A stretch of 64,000 nucleotides of DNA from Paenibacillus sp. FSL A5-0031 (GTDB lineage: Bacteria; Bacillota; Bacilli; Paenibacillales; Paenibacillaceae). Made by a program: the position numbers and the translations under genes. The notes beneath the pieces were generated by a model that did no database searches, was not told the origin of the DNA, and saw only the letters and a program-made list of their open reading frames with translations. The stretch covers positions 1 to 64,000 of the forward strand of contig NZ_MRTD01000016.1 of the NCBI RefSeq assembly GCF_001956295.1, written 5' to 3'. How positions within the stretch are numbered: position 1 is the first letter of the stretch; the number at the start of each line of letters is the position of its first letter. This document shows, piece by piece, positions 57,938 through 64,000 of the stretch.

Positions 57938-58498
57938 ATGGCTCGCGCCTTTCGGGTTGAACGCGCAATCGGCAACAATGTGTTATTAACAATTGATGTG
58001 CAAACGGAGAAAGAATACGTCATTTTTGGCAAAGGATTAGGGTTCAGTCTTAAAGCCGGACAAATCATTGATCGAACCGATAACCGAATAGAAAAACGAT
58101 TTCGTTTGGACGATTCCGAACAAATGAAGAAATATCACACGTATCTTGAAGAAATCGATCCAACCATCATTGATATGACAGAGCGAATAGCCGATTACAT
58201 CAAACAGAAAACGGGTGTCGAAGTAAACCCGAAACTATATTTCACACTGCCGAGCCACATCCAATTTGCTGTTTATCGACTTCACAATGGCATGGATATT
58301 GTTAATCCCTTTCTAAACGAGACGAAACAGAGCTTTCCTTTAGAGTTCGAAATTGCTGCCAAATTGGCTGAGTGGATTAGTGAGCAATTCCATGTTGGCA
58401 TCCCGGAAGAAGAAATAGGGTTTTTATCGTTTCATGTTTATTCTGGAATTCACAATGTACCGGTAGGGCAACTTATTAAACAAGCAGACCAACACTAG
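57938..58498 (+). CDS. GlcT-like antiterminator with a single PRD
   Basis: A 186-residue transcription antiterminator of the BglG/LicT/GlcT family. Residues 1-58 are the RNA-binding CAT domain (IGNNVLLTID, FGKGLGFSL, KRFRLDD). Residues about 65-175 form PRD1 with both conserved histidines (LPSHIQFAVYRL and IGFLSFHVYSG). The family has a second PRD of about 100 residues (total near 280), but here the gene stops at the hinge and the next gene begins 12 bases on, so PRD2 is missing and not frameshifted. PRD2 is the site of positive control in relatives. Best RBS (AAGGAGGG) supports the ATG at 57938. It should bind the RAT in its own leader. Confidence 0.86.
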   Translation: MARAFRVERAIGNNVLLTIDVQTEKEYVIFGKGLGFSLKAGQIIDRTDNRIEKRFRLDDSEQMKKYHTYLEEIDPTIIDMTERIADYIKQKTGVEVNPKLYFTLPSHIQFAVYRLHNGMDIVNPFLNETKQSFPLEFEIAAKLAEWISEQFHVGIPEEEIGFLSFHVYSGIHNVPVGQLIKQADQH

Positions 58499-58510
58499 GA
58501 GGATATTATT

Positions 58511-59011
58511 ATGCTATCTAAACTTTTTGGAAAGTCAAAACAAAAAACAATTGAAATATCAGCACCCTTGTCAGGAAAGGTCGTGCCGTTAACCGCTGTT
58601 CCTGATGAAGCTTTCGCAGGCAAACATATGGGTGACGGACTTGCAATTGAGCCGTCTGAAGGGACAATCGTCGCACCTTTCGATGGTACTGTATCTCATC
58701 TTATTCATACCAATCATGCCATTATTATTGAGCATGCATCAGGCCTGCAGCTTCTCATTCACATCGGTATCAATACTGTAGCTCTAAATGGCGATGGTTT
58801 TGAGGCGCATGTAGCTTCAGGTGACACCTTTCAAGCCGGTGATGCACTTATAACATTTGATCGCTCCAAAATCGAAGCTGCAGGTTATCCATCCATCACA
58901 CCTATTGTTGTCGCAAACGAGGATGATGTGAAGCAGTTGGAGCATTTGATCACCAGCGGTTCTGTCACAGCTGGCAAGGAGCTTCTGCTCAAGGCAGCTA
59001 TGAACGGCTAA
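58511..59011 (+). CDS. PTS EIIA, glucose family (Crr type)
   Basis: A 166-residue soluble phosphocarrier of the glucose/GlcNAc PTS. H84 in LLIHIGINTV is the phosphorylated histidine and H69 (NHAIIIEH) its partner. It takes phosphate from HPr and passes it to EIIB. Normal for the single-domain form; 15 bases after the antiterminator stop (13-base gap) with an AGGAGGA site. Confidence 0.93.
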   Translation: MLSKLFGKSKQKTIEISAPLSGKVVPLTAVPDEAFAGKHMGDGLAIEPSEGTIVAPFDGTVSHLIHTNHAIIIEHASGLQLLIHIGINTVALNGDGFEAHVASGDTFQAGDALITFDRSKIEAAGYPSITPIVVANEDDVKQLEHLITSGSVTAGKELLLKAAMNG

Positions 59012-59054
59012 AGAAGCACCCCTACACTTGCATAAGAAAAGAGGACGAATAACT

Positions 59055-60506
59055 ATGCTGGCCTTCCTACAAAAAATAGGTAAAGCATTAATGCTTCCAG
59101 TCGCCGCTCTTCCAGCGGCTTCCATCCTGCTTCGTTTCGGTAATATTGACTATGTAAAAGACTTTCACATGGGTAGCGCAGGAGAGTTTATTAATCAATA
59201 CATCGCACCGTTTCTTGCTGCTGGCGGCGCCGCAATTTTCGATAACTTACCGCTCATATTTGCCGTCGGTGTTGCCATTGGACTTGCTGGTGATGCAGTT
59301 GCCGCACTGGCTGCCGTTATCGCGTACCAAGTGCTTGTAACCGTTCAAATTAAAGTGCCGCTCGTCTTTACCAACATCGTTGGAAAAGATGTTGAACTCA
59401 ACATGGGCGTCCTTGGCGGTATTATTGCTGGTTTGATTTCAGCGTACTTATATAAAAGATTCCATACGATTAAGCTGCCCGACTGGCTTGGCTTCTTCAG
59501 CGGCAAACGATTTGTCCCTATCATAACCTCGCTCGTTATGGTTATCGTTGCTCTCTTGCTCGGTCTTGTTTGGGGTCCTGTTCAAATGGCGCTGGATACT
59601 TTTGGCCGCTGGGTCGTTGGTTTTGGCGGAATCGGCTCCTTTGTTTTTCTTACAGCAAACCGACTGCTTATTCCTACCGGCTTGCATCATGTTATTAATT
59701 CCATCGCTTGGTTCCAAATCGGCGACTATACAGATGCAACAGGCAAAGTAGTGCACGGTGACTTGTATCGCTTTTTCGCTGGAGACAAAACAGCGGGCAT
59801 GTTTATGACTGGCTTCTTCCCGATTATGATGTTTGCACTGCCAGCAGGCGCGCTTGCGATTATCCACACAGCTCGCAAAGAGAAGCGCAAACTCGTTGCT
59901 TCCATATTTATTGGTACGGCATTCGCTTCATTCCTGACAGGAATTACAGAACCGCTTGAATTTGCTTTTATGTTCGCAGCACCGTTTCTATTTGTCATTC
60001 ATGCCATTTTAACAGGGTTATCCGGCTTCATCCTCTACCAGCTGGAGGTTAGGCATGGGTTTGGCTTCTCAGCAGGCTTTATTGATTATGCGATCAATTA
60101 TCAGCTCGCGACGAATCCGCTGCTTATTATTCCGGTGGGCCTTGCCTTTGCCGTCGTGTATTATTTCTTATTTCGCTTTATCATCGTCAAATTCAATATT
60201 AAGACGCCAGGTCGCGAAGATGAGACGGCCGAGGACAAAGCCGATAACAAAGAAAAGACTGCAGCCGCATCTGGCAGTAAAGCAGAAAATGTGCTGCATG
60301 CGCTCGGCGGATCTTCAAATATCGTCGGTCTAGATGCTTGTATTACACGTCTTCGCTTAGTCGTGAAGGATGAATCGATTGTCAATGATACACAGCTCAA
60401 GGGCATGGGCGCAGCAGGCATTATCCGTTTAGGCAAAGGCGCCGTGCAAGTTATATTCGGCACGCAGTCCGAACAGTTGAAAGACGAAATCAAAAAAATA
60501 ATGTAA
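59055..60506 (+). CDS. PTS EIICB, N-acetylglucosamine-specific (NagE-like)
   Basis: A 483-residue membrane transporter with an EIIC domain (about 1-380, eight to ten helices) and a C-terminal EIIB domain (about 410-483), linked by an acidic segment. C429 in LDACITRLR is the phosphorylated cysteine. FLTGITEPLEF and RLLIPTGLHHVINSIAWFQIG are sugar-site motifs closer to NagE than to PtsG, and the KTPGRED stretch before EIIB also fits NagE. So GlcNAc is the favoured substrate; glucose cannot be ruled out. The ATG at 59055 is chosen over the one at 59028 because AAAGAGGAC precedes it. Confidence 0.88.
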   Translation: MLAFLQKIGKALMLPVAALPAASILLRFGNIDYVKDFHMGSAGEFINQYIAPFLAAGGAAIFDNLPLIFAVGVAIGLAGDAVAALAAVIAYQVLVTVQIKVPLVFTNIVGKDVELNMGVLGGIIAGLISAYLYKRFHTIKLPDWLGFFSGKRFVPIITSLVMVIVALLLGLVWGPVQMALDTFGRWVVGFGGIGSFVFLTANRLLIPTGLHHVINSIAWFQIGDYTDATGKVVHGDLYRFFAGDKTAGMFMTGFFPIMMFALPAGALAIIHTARKEKRKLVASIFIGTAFASFLTGITEPLEFAFMFAAPFLFVIHAILTGLSGFILYQLEVRHGFGFSAGFIDYAINYQLATNPLLIIPVGLAFAVVYYFLFRFIIVKFNIKTPGREDETAEDKADNKEKTAAASGSKAENVLHALGGSSNIVGLDACITRLRLVVKDESIVNDTQLKGMGAAGIIRLGKGAVQVIFGTQSEQLKDEIKKIM

Positions 60507-60533
60507 CAACAACCATAATAGGAGTGAAAAACG

Positions 60534-60809
60534 ATGAAAAACAGCTTTGTTATACAAAATCCATTTGGCATACATGCAAGACCAGCACGCAAGATCGTTG
60601 AAGCAGCAAAGGCATTCACAGGAACAGTTACACTAGAGAAGGATGGCAAAAGCTTCAATGCCAAAAGTCTAGTTCATGTCATCTCCGTTGGGGCAAAACT
60701 TGGAGACAGCATTGCCGTTTCTGCTGAGGGTGAGCACGCTGAGGCTGTTGTAGCAGCTATCGGAGAGATTCTTGTCTCTATTGAGGCGCATGCAGAAAAG
60801 GGGCAATAA
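60534..60809 (+). CDS. ptsH: PTS phosphocarrier protein HPr
   Basis: A 91-residue phosphocarrier. H14 in FGIHARPARKIVE is the phosphate site for EI, and S45 in NAKSLVHVIS is in the HprK-regulated position. The surroundings differ from the standard HPr (KSIMGVMSLG), so it may be a second, operon-specific HPr. Four bases before ptsI; RBS AGGAG. Confidence 0.9.
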   Translation: MKNSFVIQNPFGIHARPARKIVEAAKAFTGTVTLEKDGKSFNAKSLVHVISVGAKLGDSIAVSAEGEHAEAVVAAIGEILVSIEAHAEKGQ

Positions 60810-60812
60810 GAG

Positions 60813-62543
60813 ATGATGCTTCAAGGAATTGCCGCATCTCCTGGATATGCGATCGGCGTAGCTAAAGTATTGTCAACAAAACCTCTCCAGATCGAGAAGG
60901 TTCACTTGGAAGACAATCAATTGGACGATGAAATTAAACGTTTTGAAGCTGCAATTGCTTCAACTCATGAAGAGCTTGAAGCCATCCATGCCAAGCTGAT
61001 TGCTCAGAACAAAGAGCATGAGGCAGAAATATTTGAAGCGCATCTGATGCTGCTCGAGGATGAAGAGCTCATCGATCGCTCGAAAGAGATCGTCAGATCC
61101 GAACGGATCAATGTAGAATTCGTCTTTTTCAACACCTCTGAAGAGATTGCAGAAATGATTGGAGGGCTGGATGATCCCTATTTGAAGGAAAGAGCAGCCG
61201 ATATTCGTGACGTAAGCCTACGTGTATTACACAAGCTGCAAGGCATTTCATCAACATCCTTGAATGATGAGTCAGGTTCTATCATTTTGTTTGCAGAAGA
61301 TTTAACACCTTCGGATACGGCTCAGCTCGATCCAAGCAAAGTGATTGGCTTCGCAACGCAAGCAGGCGGGCGCACTTCCCACTCTGCCATTATTGCAAGG
61401 TCTATCGGCATTCCTGCTATTGTCGGAATCGGCAGTTCCATGGAGCAGGCAGTGAAAAACGGCCAAACCGTCATTATTGACGGGACAGATGGTCATATTT
61501 ACGTGGACCCGGATAATGAAACGTTAACTCGATATTCACAATTGCAAAAGCAGCAGCTTGAAAGCAAGCAATTTTATCAAACCTTTATGAATCAGCCTTC
61601 CGTAAGCAGCGATGGCGTACAGGTTGAGCTTGTAGCTAATATCGGCTTAGTTAAGGATGCAGAGCTTGCCGCTGCGGCAGGAGCTGAAGGCATCGGACTC
61701 TTTCGTACCGAGTTTCTATATATGGACACAGCTGGGCTGCCCTCCGAGGATACACAGTTTGAAGCTTATCGCAAAGCAGCAGAAGCGTTTGGAGGCAATG
61801 CGCCTATCGTCATCCGAACGATAGATATTGGCGGAGACAAGGAAATTGATTACCTCAACCTGCCTAAGGAAGACAACCCCTTCCTTGGTTACCGTGCCAT
61901 TCGTATCTGCTTGGATCGACCGGATATGTTCAAGACACAACTTCGGGCGATTTTGCGGGCCAGCGCATACGGCAACTTAAAAATTATGTTCCCTATGATT
62001 GCTACACTGGGTGAATGGCGCCAAGCTAAAGCTATGCTGGAAGAAACAAAGCAGGAACTGACCAAAGCAGGTATTCCCTTTAACGCTGGGATCGAAGCCG
62101 GCATCATGATCGAAATTCCAGCAGCGGCTCTGCTAGCGGATTTATTCGCCAAGGAAGTTGATTTCTTCAGTATCGGAACAAACGATTTAGTTCAGTATAC
62201 ATTTGCTGCAGATCGTATGAATCCTAAGCTTTCCTATCTAAACGACCCGCTTCATCCAGCTATTTTACAGCTCATTAATCGTGTTATTGCAGCCGCTCAT
62301 GCTCATGGCAAATGGGTGGGGATGTGCGGTGAAATGGCGGGCTCGAAGCATGCACTGCCGATCCTGCTCGGTCTAGGTTTAGACGAGTTTAGTATGAGCG
62401 CAAGTGCAATACTTCCTGCTCGCGCTTTGCTCGCAAATCTATCTCAGCAGGAAATGAAGCAGATAGCGCAGGCCGTTCTAGCACTAAGCTCAGCTGAAGA
62501 GGTTAAAGCCTATGTGGAGCAGCATGTTTCTGGAATAGTATAA
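60813..62543 (+). CDS. ptsI: PTS enzyme I (phosphoenolpyruvate-protein phosphotransferase)
   Basis: A 576-residue soluble enzyme that starts the PTS relay by taking phosphate from PEP. The N-terminal HPr-binding and phosphohistidine domains hold H190 in GGRTSHSAIIAR; the C-terminal TIM-barrel holds GLFRTEFLYMD, FPMIATLGEW and the active cysteine stretch VGMCGEMAG. Length is normal. Last gene of the operon, followed by a terminator. Confidence 0.95.
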   Translation: MMLQGIAASPGYAIGVAKVLSTKPLQIEKVHLEDNQLDDEIKRFEAAIASTHEELEAIHAKLIAQNKEHEAEIFEAHLMLLEDEELIDRSKEIVRSERINVEFVFFNTSEEIAEMIGGLDDPYLKERAADIRDVSLRVLHKLQGISSTSLNDESGSIILFAEDLTPSDTAQLDPSKVIGFATQAGGRTSHSAIIARSIGIPAIVGIGSSMEQAVKNGQTVIIDGTDGHIYVDPDNETLTRYSQLQKQQLESKQFYQTFMNQPSVSSDGVQVELVANIGLVKDAELAAAAGAEGIGLFRTEFLYMDTAGLPSEDTQFEAYRKAAEAFGGNAPIVIRTIDIGGDKEIDYLNLPKEDNPFLGYRAIRICLDRPDMFKTQLRAILRASAYGNLKIMFPMIATLGEWRQAKAMLEETKQELTKAGIPFNAGIEAGIMIEIPAAALLADLFAKEVDFFSIGTNDLVQYTFAADRMNPKLSYLNDPLHPAILQLINRVIAAAHAHGKWVGMCGEMAGSKHALPILLGLGLDEFSMSASAILPARALLANLSQQEMKQIAQAVLALSSAEEVKAYVEQHVSGIV

Positions 62544-62553
62544 AATTTCTGCA

Positions 62554-62593
62554 AAAGAGGCTGTACTGCATCAGAATGCGGTACAGCCTCTTT
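62554..62593. terminator. Bidirectional terminator between ptsI and the kinase gene
   Basis: Perfect 13-base arms AAAGAGGCTGTAC and GTACAGCCTCTTT around a 14-base loop in the convergent gap; T-runs on both strands. Confidence 0.88.
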
Positions 62594-62596
62594 CAT

Positions 62597-63907
62597 TTAG
62601 ATTCGGATTTGAATACGAACCTTGCCTTCTTCATATTGAAATTTAAGCTCACCCTTATATTTCTCCACCGTTCTCCTTACTATAGAGAGACCGTTTCCTC
62701 GTAAAACAGAACCCTTTGCTTTCGTAGTAAAACCATATTGGAAGAAGCTCTTCTGCTCCTCATCCGTAAGCACGGCTGGATTCTCGATTATAAATATATA
62801 TTTTCCATGTTCCGCTTTACATTGCACTTGAATCTCCTGCGTTATATACCCAGCATTTGATTCCACCGCTTCAATCGCATTATCCAACAAATTAGAAAAT
62901 AATTTGACTAAGTCCATCGATTCTATTTTATCGAATGCATCATAATCTGTAGCGAAGCTTATAATTATATTTTTCGAATGCGCCAGCTCCCTCTTGCTCT
63001 GGAACAGCACCATTAAAATCGGATTTTTTATATGCAGCGACAGGTTTAGCGTTTTGGATTCCTCGGTTAGCTGTTTTAAATAATCATGTGCCTTATCATA
63101 CCTTCGGATGTCCATTAATCCATTCAACACCTGGAGATGATTCATAAGATCATGACGACTTGATTTGATGGTCTCTACAATTTTGCCCAACTCGGAAATG
63201 TATACCTTCTCAGATTCACGCATGTCCTGATGAAGCCTGGCTTTGTACCATTTGTTAAGCACATAGACACCAGCTAGCAGCAATAAAGCAAACAGGACAT
63301 CCACTCCGAAAATAAACATATTATTTTGAACAACATACTTGCCCACATGGCCTAAATCCTTCGCAGCGATATCGATCCCCACAACACCAAGCACCGTGCC
63401 ATCCTCATCAAAGAATGGAACCCCGACGGACATATAGGATTCGCTTATCCTATCATGTAACACTCCTGTGGAATATTTTAACCCTCTTTTAGCCATCTCC
63501 ACTTGATTAGAAGGAACGGTACAAGGAAAACCAATCGGTATATCTTTTATATGAGACGGAAATGCGTTAACCATTACTTTGGAAACATCGGTATCATCTA
63601 AAAGCAGAATATAAATATAGAGCGCATTTATACGTTTCCGATACTCCTCCAAATACAGCTTTATTTTTTTACGATTCTCATCATCCGTTTTGGTTAGTAG
63701 AAATTGCTTGTAAGCAACTTTATCTAAACCATTTGCTGCATCCGTAGCGATTTCCGTATACTGCTTCGCCAGCGTGATCTCCGCTGACTTCGTTGTATAG
63801 TGATAGGTGGAGATGAGTTTAAGTCCGACAAGCATACTTATGATTGCAATGGATAAAACGATAAAATAAATCATTCTTTTTTTTGTATACACTAGGTCTG
63901 GTTTCAT
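62597..63907 (-). CDS. Sensor histidine kinase with Spo0B-type helical domain
   Basis: A 436-residue membrane kinase: helix 1 (about 13-33), extracellular Cache-like domain (about 35-195), helix 2 (about 197-217), H252 in SSRHDLMNHLQ, Spo0B/CitA-type helical domain, and GHKL ATPase (NLLDNAIEAVES; RGNGLSIVRRTVEKY). Related in layout to the kinase at 53330-55084 but shorter outside. A response regulator gene may lie beyond the right edge. RBS AAAAGG before the ATG. The last 93 bases of the window hold no further gene that I can support. Confidence 0.88.
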   Translation of the reverse strand: MKPDLVYTKKRMIYFIVLSIAIISMLVGLKLISTYHYTTKSAEITLAKQYTEIATDAANGLDKVAYKQFLLTKTDDENRKKIKLYLEEYRKRINALYIYILLLDDTDVSKVMVNAFPSHIKDIPIGFPCTVPSNQVEMAKRGLKYSTGVLHDRISESYMSVGVPFFDEDGTVLGVVGIDIAAKDLGHVGKYVVQNNMFIFGVDVLFALLLLAGVYVLNKWYKARLHQDMRESEKVYISELGKIVETIKSSRHDLMNHLQVLNGLMDIRRYDKAHDYLKQLTEESKTLNLSLHIKNPILMVLFQSKRELAHSKNIIISFATDYDAFDKIESMDLVKLFSNLLDNAIEAVESNAGYITQEIQVQCKAEHGKYIFIIENPAVLTDEEQKSFFQYGFTTKAKGSVLRGNGLSIVRRTVEKYKGELKFQYEEGKVRIQIRI

Positions 63908-64000
63908 TAGCTTAATCCTTTTCAGTACATCAATAATTGATAATAATCAGAAATTTCAGAGGCGGCATATTAGTCAGCCATTACCGTCTGGTTTCTTCCA

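Overview
The window looks like the chromosome of a spore-forming, endospore-type Firmicute, most likely Paenibacillus or a close relative. Evidence: an alpha/beta-type small acid-soluble spore protein, the Bacillus-like block polA-mutM-ytaF-coaE, YesM/YesN-type two-component systems, an SLH-anchored modular xylanase, strong AGGAGG ribosome binding sites and frequent TTG/GTG starts. The genus is inferred from gene content, not from a search.

Layout. 1-4060: an accessory block on the minus strand (TetR regulator, FtsX-type ABC permease, its ATPase, and the start of a small unknown gene). 4130-4420: scars, namely a 3' end of tmRNA with a terminator and a stub of an IS3-type transposase. 4464-10259: a 1931-residue secreted enzyme (polysaccharide deacetylase, four carbohydrate-binding modules, GH10 xylanase, CBM9-like, Fn3, three SLH). 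10600-10915: a decayed partial copy of that gene. 11086-11282: tRNA-Ala(GGC) and tRNA fragments. 11326-17884: nrdR, a spore protein gene, and the polA-mutM-ytaF-coaE-transglycosylase operon. 17989-20741: a GGDEF/EAL pair for cyclic di-GMP. 20932-25393: pstSCAB-phoU behind a clear Pho box, followed upstream by a soluble chemotaxis-type receptor. 26983-30022: GH42 beta-galactosidase with a divergent AraC regulator. 30051-30380: three 112-113 bp tandem repeats. 30444-34889: M20 hydrolase, a split ThrE-type exporter, lipL, AraC regulator. 35014-38637: phoP, phoR and a BASS transporter. 38753-39895: double HD-domain protein. 39951-48258: a sugar ABC uptake operon with its own YesM/YesN system and a NagZ-like GH3 enzyme. 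48452-53160: SWIM protein, SNF2 helicase and a small protein. 53330-55884: Spo0B-type sensor kinase, TPR protein. 56099-57673: catalase. 57711-62543: a complete PTS operon (GlcT-like antiterminator, EIIA, EIICB, HPr, EI) behind a promoter and an antiterminator-controlled terminator. 62597-63907: a second Spo0B-type kinase.

How it fits together. Phosphate control is nearly complete here: PhoR/PhoP, the Pho box and the Pst transporter. Three carbohydrate systems (xylan, beta-galactosides, and amino sugars through NagZ-like hydrolase plus a NagE-like PTS) point to a soil saprophyte. The most unusual items are the one-PRD antiterminator, the intergenic tandem repeats with near-perfect palindromes, the HD protein with one broken metal site, the related CBS-type modules on both sides of the pst operon, and the tmRNA, tRNA and xylanase scars between 4.1 and 11.3 kb.
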